From Apostichopus leukothele (taxonomy: Eukaryota; Echinodermata; Holothuroidea; Aspidochirotida; Stichopodidae), in assembly GCA_010014835.2 (NCBI GenBank), contig JAAAKB020130823.1, positions 1 to 21,409 of the forward strand: 21,409 nt of DNA. Reading direction: 5' to 3'. The notes beneath the pieces are model-generated. The model searched no databases. It was not told where the DNA came from and was given only the letters and a program-made list of their open reading frames with translations. Numbering within the stretch: position 1 is the stretch's first letter; each line of letters begins with the position of its first letter. Positions 12,301 through 17,255 of this stretch are shown here, piece by piece. A program made the translations under genes and the position numbers.

Positions 12301-15300
12301 AAGTTCATAATTCTTACTTTGCACTTTTTCATGTAGATAACCTTGAAATTGGAAACTTACTGATTTTTCTGGAGTTCCCTCAAGAGAAATATGTCCTAGC
12401 TTTCCATATGCAGACAAAGGACGCCTCTGGGAAAGGCTTTTTCTCCTTCTTGTGACCTCTGAGGAATTTTCTGTAAAGTTTAGAAATGACATCTTACTAA
12501 ATCAACATTTTGATTCCTTGATTCCAAAAACACTTGACAAACATGCTGAAGATGGTTTACATCATTGCACTTTCTATGGCAAAGATATGAATGATTTGAA
12601 TTTTGGTGATATATTGTGTTAGTTTCTGGCAACATTAAAGTGAATGATGTCATGGCAATTGAGCATAGATAGTTTGTTTTTTCTCAACAATATTTAATTT
12701 GCTCAAATTCACAGAGGAAATTAATATTTTTACAAACACTGCAGGTTTGATGGAATCCTAAATACAAAGAACATTAAAAACAATCAAACAGAATGTTGTC
12801 TACTGTCTGAATATAAACATGAATGTATACCTATATGTTGTCTACTGTCTAAATATTTATAAACGTGAATGTATACCTCTCTGATGTAATACTGGTATTC
12901 AAAAATTATGTTGTCTTTAAAAGTTTGGATCTGATATGTTTGGAAAACTTAATTGTTATAAACTAAACCCCCAAATATCTACAATATACCTAGCCTAGTT
13001 TACCACACATTCAGAGCAATGGTACCTAAGCCTAGTCTACTGCACATCCAAATACATGGTAAATAAGCCTAGCTGTCTACCACACATCAACATACATAGT
13101 ACCTAAGCCTAGCTGTCTACCACACATCCACATACATGGTACCTATGCCTAGTGTACCACACATCTACATACATGGTACCTAAGCCTAGTCTACCACATA
13201 TCCACATACATAGTACCTAGGCCTAGTCTACCACACATTCACAACAGTGTTACCTAAGCCTAGTCTACCACACATCCACATACATGGTACCTAAGCCTAG
13301 CTGTCTACCACACATCTACATACATGGTACCTAAGCCTAGTCTACCACATATCCACATATATGGTACCCGTACCTAGGCCTAGTCTACTACACATTCACA
13401 ACAGTGTTACCTAAGCCTAGTCTACTGCACATCCACATACATGGTACCTAAGCCTATTCTACCACACATCCATATACATGGTATATAAGTGTATTCTACC
13501 ACATATCCACATAAATGGTGCCTAAGCCTAGTCTACCACATATCCACATACATAGTTCCTAAGCCTAGTCTACTACACATTCACAACAGTGGTACCTAAG
13601 CCTATTCTACCGCACCTCCACATACATGGTACCAAAGCCTATTCGACCGCACATTCACAGCAGTGGTACCTAGCCTAAACTACTGTACTTTACCTATAAA
13701 AATCATGGTTAAACATGTCATTGTCAATAACTATTATGACTAAAACTACTGTTATTTAAAATTGCCACATTTTAAGCACAACCAAACCATGTATTTCAAT
13801 ATCTTACTAAGTAATATTCTTAAAAACATGTATTAAATATGGCAGTACAATTAACATACATTTCTCAACTGCATGCTACAGTATACAAACTCACACATGC
13901 TTACAGGTACTCTCTATAACACACAGTGGCTGCCACTTACCTTCAGTTGAAGTTTCCTTCAATTCAGCGAGTATAGCTTTGAAATCTGTTGGTAAATCCG
14001 ATCTGCTTCTCCTCTTTGGGCGATGTTTTGGCTTTGGTGGCCTCTCCACAACATCCGCTCCATCTCCTTTCTGTCCAGACTCATCGATGATGTTGTCAGC
14101 GCTCCTAAACTGTGGAGACATTGGCAAAGATTGAGGGGCATCGTTCATCTCAAGGATGTCTTCCCTGCTAGTGTTGTAAGGAGTCCTATATGGACTCATT
14201 GGGGCAGACGAAGGGTACAGGTGGGGTCTGGTACAGAGAGACTGAGGGCGAGAGACAGATCGACTCATGTCAGATGACAGCGTACCTTTCCTTGCCTCTG
14301 GAATGAGCTGCAGTGATATTAAAAGATGAAACAGAACCTCAATACTGCATTGACAGCATGCCTTAACAGTTAACACACTAGGTTAACAATCACAGTATGC
14401 ACAAACAGGTAACAGACATAATTCAAATGGGAAGTGTCGAGTCCTGAAATATTATTGACTATTTGTCGTATGTCAGATGGGATTAACCTCTCGATCACTA
14501 TTCATTAATTTCAACCGGAAGGAAGTTACAATGCAGATGCAATTATATCTCAACTGATATTATGTCATTAATTGACCTGTGAGTACTACACACTGAACAT
14601 TAAAAACAAGTGCTGAGAATACTTATAATGTGTTACTATAGTAACAGATCATTAATTGACCAATAAAAGAGATGAAAGATTATAGTAACTGAAACATCCA
14701 AAGCAAAATTTAAAATTTATATTATGAATATTCATAGTGAAAGAAATTGACTCTGCTCCCTCCCAGGGTTATTTAACTGATGAAATAATTCAGTATGTCG
14801 TACCTGGGATCATCCAATGCAAATTAACAGAACTGTTAATTGGCATTGGATGATCCCAGGGTACGACAAACTGAATTATATCATGCATATTCACAGTGAA
14901 AAAACAAACATCCATTAGATTATCATTTGACTAAATGAAAATTGCTAACGATTATAGTACCTAGATCGTCTTAAGCATTTGAGTGATGAAAGTGAAAATT
15001 AAACTTAATAACTGATTTGACCTATTTCAAATGAAATCCTGACATCAAGTGTCACAAGTGAAAGTTGAACTATGCAGATTATTAGAGTTGTTGGCAACAG
15101 TAGAACCAATATTAAGTTAACTTATTATATCATCAATCTTAAAAATACTTAAAGCTACTAACCCTCAGTTACAAGATCATAATTTGACTTTTAATTCCAG
15201 TCTTTCCCCATACCACTGTCACTGCTTCATGTGACTCACATGACTAATATTATGAATATTCGTGACAGTCAAAGCTACTCACCTCGGTTACAAGATCATC

Positions 15301-17255
15301 ATTTGATTTTGAAGTCCATTCTTTCCCCATACCACTGTCACTGCTTCATGTGACTCACATGACTAATATTATGAATATTCGTGACAGTTAAAGCTACTCA
15401 CCTCGGTTACAAGATCATCATTTAATTTTGAATTCCACTCTTTCCCCATACTACTGTCACTGCTTTCCATCTCATTTGACTCACATGACTAATATCATGA
15501 ATATTCGTGACAGTTAAAGCTACTCACCTCGGTTACAAGATCATCATTTAATTTTGAATTTCCACTCTTTCCCTATACCACTGTCACTGCTTCATGTGAC
15601 TCACATGACTAATATTATGAATATTCATGACAGTTAAAGCTACTCACCTCTGTTACAAGATCATCATTTGATTTTGAAGTCCACTCTTTCCCCATACCAC
15701 TGTCACTGCTTCCAGTCTCATGTGACTCATCGTTTGTGACTGTTAAGGATTCTTCTTCATCTAATTGCACAACTCCCATCTTCCTACTAATCTTTACCTC
15801 CTTTGGTGAGCTTTCTTTGTTTCCTGCACCTTCTTCTGCTTCTCCTTGGGATTTCAGGGCTGAAAATGGCCAGGTAAGCCTCACACCATCTCCTTTCCTG
15901 CCGGGACTTTTCTTCCGCAGAGATACCCTGGTCTCGGTTTTATCAGCATTTGAAACGAGGGATGCGGTTTCATTTCTAACTACCTCGTCGCTCACCTTCG
16001 TGGGTGACTTTAACGGACTAGAACTTTTGGGTGAGAGAATTCTGTTTTTCAAACGTGAGACGAAAGTTGGAGAGGCAGGTTTACCTTCAGATAATTTTCC
16101 AGTCGAAGTATTGACATCAACTTGTAATCTTAAAGCAGGTTTGAGCTTTGACCTTTTCTGAGGTGAACTGGTTGGAGGGCTTTCCTCTGGACTGGACTGA
16201 AGTTTTTCTTTCGACCTTTGCCGAGAAAGCTTTGAGTTGCTGCTGGATCTCCCCATAGACGATGAGGGTCTCACGTCCAACGGAAATTTATGTCTTTTCG
16301 GCATCTGTGTTTCAGAGCCACTCCTCGTAAGAATGGGGGTAGATGAACTCATTGCTTCGCTACTCAAGCCAGCACTGTTTGTGCTAGCTATGCTATGCGA
16401 CTTGGTGAGTGGAGGTTTGGACCTAGCTGTCTGTGATGTTGGTTGAGCCCAGCTGTCATGGGCTTTTAGATTAAGCTCATCAAATTGCTGATTTAATTGA
16501 TTCAATTGTGCAATTACGTTGATGTCAGATTCAATGTCGAGTGATCTCACTGTGACATCATTCATATCGAGCTGTCCGTCTTCGAGAGCTAAGATAAGGC
16601 TATTTTTCCGATGGACTCTAACCGGATGAGGATCCCCATCCACACATGTTCCAAATCTACTACTTGCTTCCGTCGATGCAGACACAGTTTTCAGATTATT
16701 GTTCTCCTCCTGCTTGCCGTTTCTGCTCTCCGAAATCCGGATGATTCGATCAGCGATTTCGAGCTGCTTTTTAATTTCAAGATGACCAGTGTTTGGATAG
16801 TTTGATAGAACAGGTTTTGTTCCCGAACACAACACATCGATATCTGTTTCCTGTAAGTTGGTGTTCCTCTCCATACCCTTCGACACACAGTGAAACGACT
16901 CAACTTCTGGGACTGTCTGTGTTTCCTCACCTGTAACTAATCTTGCTATTTTGCCTTCTGTCCGTGGCGCTCTCATTTTATCTCCAACAATGGCCCTCGC
17001 ATGTTCCTCATCCTTGGACAATGAGTCGTCCTCCTGCTTGCTTTGATACCAATGCTCTGCAGCTGGACTATCCGTCCTTTGATGATCGTTCTCCAGTCTC
17101 TCCTGTTGGACTAATTCGAGTTTCTGACAGAGTTCCTGAGGCTGAAGAATCCACGGGTCCTTGGGTTTGTCCTCACTTATCTCTCCTTGCGGCTTTGAAG
17201 AGATCTGTTCCTCTTTGTTGTTTGAAATTTGTTGTTGAGAGAGCTCCTCTTGATT
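177..17255 (-). CDS. SPATA13-like: Asef/collybistin-type Rho guanine nucleotide exchange factor, 12 internal exons, both ends missing
   Basis: This gene encodes a Dbl-family exchange factor that should load GTP onto Rho-type GTPases (Cdc42/Rac in vertebrate relatives) at the cell cortex. In fragment numbering (residue 1 = first codon of exon 15648-17255) the layout is: disordered Ser/Thr/Pro/Lys-rich region 1-782, SH3 about 790-843, DH about 898-1085, PH about 1099-1215. Diagnostic family strings include AEAIWDNV and NNWWWG in SH3, EILTTEKDY at the DH start, LDGFLLTPVQKICKYPLQL in the DH core, and FLFDHQLIICKK in PH. These match vertebrate collybistin/Asef almost position for position. All twelve exons have AG/GT borders, and phases agree throughout, giving 3,655 nt of continuous reading frame. 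The length is comparable with long SPATA13 isoforms. It may be the single ancestor-like copy of the ARHGEF4/SPATA13/ARHGEF9 trio; choosing among them would need a tree. First and last exons were not found. Confidence 0.93.
365..436. repeat. Short tandem array of a TTTGTATAA unit
   Basis: About seven imperfect copies of a 9-10 bp unit (TTTGTATAA or TTTGTATAAA) run head to tail, and a further single copy lies near 496. The array directly abuts the dispersed repeat copy at 433-484. Confidence 0.9.
433..484 (+). repeat. Dispersed repeat copy 1 (about 52 bp)
   Basis: This segment matches, in inverted orientation, 9295-9349 with a few substitutions and a 2-bp length difference; the shared core includes GTGGATAAGCAGTTTGCTAA. 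It is probably a fragment of a mobile element. No coding capacity is visible. Confidence 0.85.
485..1987. other. Intron, no gene recognised
   Basis: This is part of the intron between exons 2633-2717 and 177-323. It is AT-rich, with an A-rich tract at about 729-757. No exon with paired splice sites, no RNA gene and no clear element was found on either strand. Confidence 0.7.
1988..2059. repeat. Two-copy 33-bp tandem repeat with internal hairpin
   Basis: Units at 1988-2020 and 2021-2053 differ at two positions, and a third copy starts and stops after six bases. Inside each unit TCTTGG faces CCAAGA, so each can fold into a short hairpin. The open frame across it on the minus strand only mirrors the repeat. 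Confidence 0.92.
2060..2632. other. Intron, no gene recognised
   Basis: This AT-rich intronic sequence lies between the 33-bp repeat and exon 2633-2717. Nothing further could be supported. Confidence 0.6.
2633..2717 (-). CDS. SPATA13-like: RhoGEF exon: PH domain, middle
   Basis: The exon is 85 nt, with acceptor TTTTTCCAG in phase 0. The donor AAAG/GTTTGA leaves phase 1. It reads DLLKRNGFVFKGRLNMEDY then EALSLDESK, matching DLLRRDVLYYKGRLDMDGL of collybistin. The donor lacks the usual A at +3 and is the weakest in the gene, but it is the only GT that joins in phase to the next exon. Confidence 0.9.
3072..3530. repeat. Degenerate minisatellite, about 97-bp period with AATGCTC sub-motif
   Basis: Clear units begin at 3097, 3193 and 3290 (spacing 96 and 97 bp), each starting GTAGTAATRCT and including ATGGAGCAGCCATCATGCAA or a relative. 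The sub-motif AATGCTCTCAA recurs every 20-35 bp, and degenerate copies extend on both sides from roughly 2985. It fills the intron between exons 3568-3696 and 2633-2717. Confidence 0.88.
3568..3696 (-). CDS. SPATA13-like: RhoGEF exon: start of PH domain
   Basis: The exon is 129 nt (43 codons), phase 0 at both ends, with acceptor CATCTATCAG and donor AAAAAA/GTAAGT. It encodes the DH-PH hinge and first PH strands: GDDLLARSSKLIHSGDVHRM, TNRRKFVLRRLFLFDHQLI and ICKK. FLFDHQLIICKK matches FLFDHQLIYCKK of collybistin. In collybistin this PH domain binds phosphatidylinositol 3-phosphate; that ligand is known for the family, not shown here. Confidence 0.94.
4057..4419 (-). CDS. SPATA13-like: RhoGEF exon: DH core and C-terminal helix
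   Basis: The exon is 363 nt (121 codons), phase 0 at both ends, with acceptor CTCTTTCAG and donor GAG/GTAATA (somewhat weak). It begins REQFQLYSKYCNNYPSALSEL and contains the DH catalytic core LDGFLLTPVQKICKYPLQL, followed by ELLKYTKPVHADHRRLKDAF and the long final helix ending QRTIADWE. The Lys and Asn/Gln positions of this helix engage switch II of the GTPase in family structures. Near-identity to vertebrate collybistin over FLLTPVQKICKYPLQL leaves little doubt of function. Confidence 0.96.
4420..5421. other. Intron, no gene recognised
   Basis: This roughly 1-kb intron lies between the two DH-coding exons. I see no repeats, exons or RNA genes in it. Confidence 0.6.
5422..5601 (-). CDS. SPATA13-like: RhoGEF exon: DH domain, second part
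   Basis: The exon is 180 nt (60 codons), phase 0 at both ends, with acceptor TTTTAACAG and donor AAT/GTAAGT. It reads GFICQARNKEDLFTKQQMT, then VIFGNIEEIYKFHQSFLSSL and EMPHLSEIGECFLRN. The FGNIEEIYKFH segment is the conserved second helix region of Asef/collybistin DH domains (FGNIEDIYKF in vertebrates), and HLSEIGECFL matches HLSEIGACFL. No damage is seen. Confidence 0.95.
5729..5746 (+). repeat. Poly-C tract, 18 bases
   Basis: An uninterrupted run of 18 C follows a T-run in the intron. On the transcribed strand of the gene it is poly-G. Its length is likely to vary and to be uncertain in assembly. Confidence 0.95.
6206..6416. mobile_element. Fold-back (inverted-repeat) element, about 211 bp, MITE-like
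   Basis: The two ends are inverted copies: GCACCCAGCTGGGACAATT at 6206 faces the reverse complement of the sequence ending at 6416 (GCAGCCAATTGGGACAATT). Further in, 6244-6278 pairs imperfectly with about 6340-6368 (AGCACTCGTATTGTCAGTA against AGCACTGGTATTGACAGTA). The centre forms a small hairpin (AACAGAT/ATCTGTT). No coding capacity is present. No obvious target-site duplication was seen, so the transposon class is open. Confidence 0.7.
6469..6690 (-). CDS. SPATA13-like: RhoGEF exon: SH3-DH linker and first DH helix
   Basis: The exon is 222 nt (74 codons), phase 0 at both ends, with acceptor TTTTTCAG and donor AAA/GTAAGT. It starts LRVGQGETIEDCIERLSQ, the SH3-DH linker, and continues into DH conserved region 1, VRANVVQEILTTEKDYVKLL, ending DICK. 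The Glu of EILTTEKDY corresponds to the CR1 glutamate that contacts switch I of the GTPase in Dbl-family structures. The central NTNTEKQSKGN part is low-complexity and longer than I would expect from vertebrate collybistin. Confidence 0.93.
6821..6834. repeat. (AT)n microsatellite
   Basis: Seven AT dinucleotides in the large intron, about 60 bp from the SINE end. Confidence 0.9.
6894..7037 (-). mobile_element. tRNA-derived SINE with hammerhead-like core and short inverted ends
   Basis: Read on the minus strand, the element opens TAACACACCAG, and its other end is the inverted copy CTGGTGTGTTA, an 11-bp perfect match. A tRNA-like head follows: A box TGGTCGAGTGG (7005-7015) and B box GGTTCGATTCC (6962-6972), both perfect for RNA polymerase III, with a D-arm and a CGGAC/GTCTG stem resembling a class II (Leu/Ser) tRNA. 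Directly after the T-arm comes a hammerhead-ribozyme-like segment at 6921-6952. SINEs combining a Pol III promoter with a hammerhead are known in schistosomes (Sm-alpha). The boundaries are inferred from the terminal repeats; no target duplication is evident. Confidence 0.78.
6915..6958 (-). ncRNA. Hammerhead-ribozyme-like motif, probably inactive
   Basis: On the minus strand the order is: stem I strand CUUCG (6954-6958), core CUGAUGA, stem II GUCC/GGAC closing a CAAAAAA loop, AAAA in place of GAAA, self-complementary stem III ACCGGU, cleavage-site C, then stem I partner UGAAG (6915-6919). CUGAUGAGUCC and its loop look very like the schistosome hammerhead. The first G of the GAAA box (G12, the general base) is A here and the innermost stem I pair is C/U, so self-cleavage is not expected. 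The zero-loop stem III suggests that ancestors acted as dimers. Confidence 0.68.
7016..7102. repeat. 26-bp perfect inverted repeat with 35-bp spacer
   Basis: 7016-7041 is the exact reverse complement of 7077-7102. The first arm is the end of the SINE; the second is a 25-26 bp fragment of the same SINE end in the opposite orientation, cut off where the A box would begin. Confidence 0.93.
7105..7197. repeat. (TA)n / TATC-interrupted microsatellite
   Basis: Alternating TA sequence is interrupted by ATCTATAT units. It starts immediately beside the truncated SINE fragment. Confidence 0.9.
7198..8523. other. Intron, no gene recognised
   Basis: This is part of the nearly 3-kb intron between the SH3 and first DH exons. 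No exon, RNA gene or element could be supported. Confidence 0.6.
8524..8665. repeat. Tandem repeat, about 55-bp unit, 2.5 copies
   Basis: Units begin near 8524, 8578 and 8633 with TGATCAGTAACC, each continuing CAACTGAAGAA or CCACTGAAGAA and then TTTCACCAT or TTCCACCAT. The third unit breaks off after about 25 bp. Confidence 0.9.
8666..9294. other. Intron, no gene recognised
   Basis: This AT-rich intronic sequence lies between the 55-bp repeat and the dispersed repeat copy at 9295. Nothing further could be supported. Confidence 0.55.
9295..9430 (-). mobile_element. Dispersed element fragment with second hammerhead-like core
   Basis: On the minus strand, 9349-9295 is the second copy of the repeat at 433-484. 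Just upstream, at 9392-9356, lies CUGAAGA, a GAUUC/GGGUC stem closing a UGCUA loop, AAAA and ACCUCAGGUC. This arrangement follows the hammerhead order (core, stem II, GAAA-like box, stem III, cleavage C), with an extra A before stem II and no convincing stem I. Similar 3' motifs occur beside Penelope-like and SINE-like retroelements in marine invertebrates. The outer limit near 9430 is a guess. Confidence 0.5.
9674..9856 (-). CDS. SPATA13-like: RhoGEF SH3 domain exon
   Basis: The exon is 183 nt (61 codons), phase 0 at both ends, with acceptor TATCGGTAG and donor GTTAGG/GTAAGT. It encodes a complete SH3 domain: CYDQENVPVFAEAIWDNV, then MDESELVFQVGDVIEI, NNWWWG and EGWLPVACVR. In Asef and collybistin the SH3 packs against the DH domain and holds the exchange factor inactive until APC, neuroligin or another partner releases it. 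The ALYDY motif is replaced by AEAIWDNV, as is usual in this subfamily (AEALWDHV in vertebrates), and the tryptophan triplet of the binding surface is present. This is the clearest family marker in the window. Confidence 0.96.
10000..10068. repeat. Tandem repeat, about 30-33 bp, 2+ copies
   Basis: AACAAATCCTGTGCTGGTGA and a near copy at 10030 are each followed by CCTATGTA; a third, shorter version begins AACATTTCTTTGTTGG. Confidence 0.88.
10102..10212 (+). repeat. Dispersed repeat B, copy 1
   Basis: It shares ATACATTCCA, CAGCCACAAA, TCCATGCCTTGCTA and AATAGCAT in order with 11042-11138, in the same orientation. This copy has two extra short insertions. It has no coding capacity and lies on the 3' side of exon 10793-10875. 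Confidence 0.88.
10793..10875 (-). CDS. SPATA13-like: RhoGEF small exon 5 found: basic segment before SH3
   Basis: This short 83-nt exon has acceptor ATATTTCAG, entering in phase 1, and donor TCAGAG/GTAAGT, leaving in phase 0. It reads GLGDDRELLRCKPRYRKLQ then HKSRSRLSE. The very basic composition resembles a membrane- or partner-binding linker. Both splice sites are strong, and the exon is needed to join exon 11481-11658 (phase 1) to the SH3 exon (phase 0). It is flanked on either side by two copies of a dispersed repeat in the same orientation (10102-10212 and 11042-11138). Confidence 0.83.
11042..11138 (+). repeat. Dispersed repeat B, copy 2
   Basis: Direct-orientation partner of 10102-10212, on the other side of exon 10793-10875. 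The family is unknown. Confidence 0.88.
11481..11658 (-). CDS. SPATA13-like: RhoGEF exon 4 found: Ser-rich linker
   Basis: The exon is 178 nt. The acceptor TTTTTCAG is followed by CCG ACA TCT in phase 0, and the donor CTG/GTGAGA leaves phase 1. It reads PTSPLAKLEQRRSSSFDAL and then a segment with LPRSRSLTTLNEA and INRTLSLPAG. RRSSSF and RSRSLTT are basophilic-kinase and 14-3-3-like motifs. The protein is expected to be disordered here. The position just ahead of the SH3 exon corresponds to the place where Asef proteins carry their APC-binding region, but I cannot recognise that region by sequence. Confidence 0.82.
12033..12053 (+). repeat. Interrupted poly-C tract
   Basis: Twelve C, one T and eight C in the intron between exons 12361-12470 and 11481-11658. 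No other repeat was recognised in this roughly 700-bp intron. Confidence 0.93.
12361..12470 (-). CDS. SPATA13-like: RhoGEF exon 3 found: basic Ser-rich linker
   Basis: The exon is 110 nt. Its acceptor CTTTACAG accepts phase 1 and its donor TCA/GTAAGT leaves phase 0. It completes a split Glu codon and reads NSSEVTRRRKSLSQRRPLS, then AYGKLGHISLEGTPEKS. RRRKS and QRRPLS are basophilic kinase consensus motifs. The length restores the frame exactly, which is the main support. Homology of this segment to vertebrate members was not recognised. It may be alternatively spliced, but skipping only this exon would shift the frame. Confidence 0.78.
12793..12878. repeat. Two-copy 42-bp tandem repeat
   Basis: Units at 12793 and 12835 share ATGTTGTCTACTGTCT and GAATGTATACCT, with small length changes between these blocks. 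Confidence 0.9.
12989..13688. repeat. Minisatellite of 37-bp units, about 18 copies
   Basis: Each unit follows CTAAGCCTAGTCTACCACAC, then ATCCACATACATGGTAC, with about 10-20 percent variation. A few units are 40 bp because of an extra CTG-type insertion. Variants recur in order (TATCCACA, then GGCCTAG with CACAACAGTG, then the standard form), suggesting a four-unit higher-order repeat. It takes up about half of the intron between exons 13941-14307 and 12361-12470. Confidence 0.96.
13941..14307 (-). CDS. SPATA13-like: RhoGEF exon 2 found: Pro/Ser/basic linker
   Basis: The exon is 367 nt, enters in phase 0 (acceptor CACTGCAG before CTC ATT CCA) and leaves in phase 1 (donor GAAG/GTAAGT). It encodes about 122 residues beginning LIPEARKGTLSSDMSRSVS. 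It contains several MSP/SMSP-like proline-directed sites (APMSPYRTPY, LPMSPQF). A strongly basic stretch, PPKPKHRPKRRSRSDLP, could act as a nuclear-localisation, phosphoinositide-binding or SH3-binding segment. The terminal DFKAILAELKE is predicted to be helical. No domain assignment is possible from the sequence alone. Phase continuity with both neighbours supports its inclusion. Confidence 0.85.
14781..14883. mobile_element. Near-perfect palindrome, 50-bp arms, fold-back element
   Basis: 14781-14830 is almost the exact reverse complement of 14833-14883, with about four differences and a 2-base centre. The stem includes TGGGATCATCCAATGC and GTCGTACC. Imperfect direct repeats lie outside it at 14721-14746 and 14881-14905 (ATGAATATTCATAGTGAAA against ATGCATATTCACAGTGAAA). 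It looks like a hairpin MITE or a recent inverted duplication; no gene is inside. Confidence 0.88.
15156..15760 (-). repeat. Tandem array of about 120-bp units copying the exon 3' end and its splice donor
   Basis: Anchoring on the exon-donor junction, units fall at 15641 (the true exon border), 15521, 15395, 15276 and 15156, spacings 120, 126, 119 and 120. Each unit contains the last exon codons (about GSSDSGMGKEWTS to LVTE), the donor and the start of the intron. Three intronic units keep GAG/GTGAGT exactly; the farthest one is altered at the donor. Most intronic units lack a 7-bp stretch present in the exon, while the unit ending near 15470 keeps a version of it. Confidence 0.93.
15648..17255 (-). 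CDS. SPATA13-like: Large N-terminal exon (536 codons), disordered region of the RhoGEF
   Basis: This 1,608-nt exon is phase 0 at both ends. The acceptor is TTTTGCAG before Asn-Gln-Glu-Glu, and the donor is GAG/GTGAGT. It has no recognisable folded domain. The first 120 residues are Gln/Glu-rich (EELSQQQISNN). Residues near 240-275 hold a short hydrophobic/acidic stretch (INVIAQLNQLNQQFDELNL) that could form a short coiled coil. The remainder is Ser/Pro/Lys-rich with many SP and basic-S motifs (RKNSLIL, RQRSKEK, LSPKSSSPLKSPTK, KKSPGRK), typical of a phospho-regulated, possibly 14-3-3-binding tail. Long isoforms of SPATA13 and ARHGEF4 also carry a long, poorly conserved N-terminus. The open frame can be read two codons further up (TTG CAG), but those bases are the acceptor, so I do not call a start there. 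The 3' end of this exon is copied into the next intron. Confidence 0.88.

Noticed and set aside
12989-13688. CRISPR-like array
   Set aside because: Units abut with no spacers and vary along their whole length; this is a minisatellite in an animal intron.
15156-15640. Tandem cassette exons
   Set aside because: Copies keep the donor, but no pyrimidine-rich acceptor precedes the exon-like part, and the frame is shifted by the 7-bp loss in most units.
15736-16161. 141-residue plus-strand open frame
   Set aside because: It is the antisense shadow of the large coding exon and resembles no known protein.
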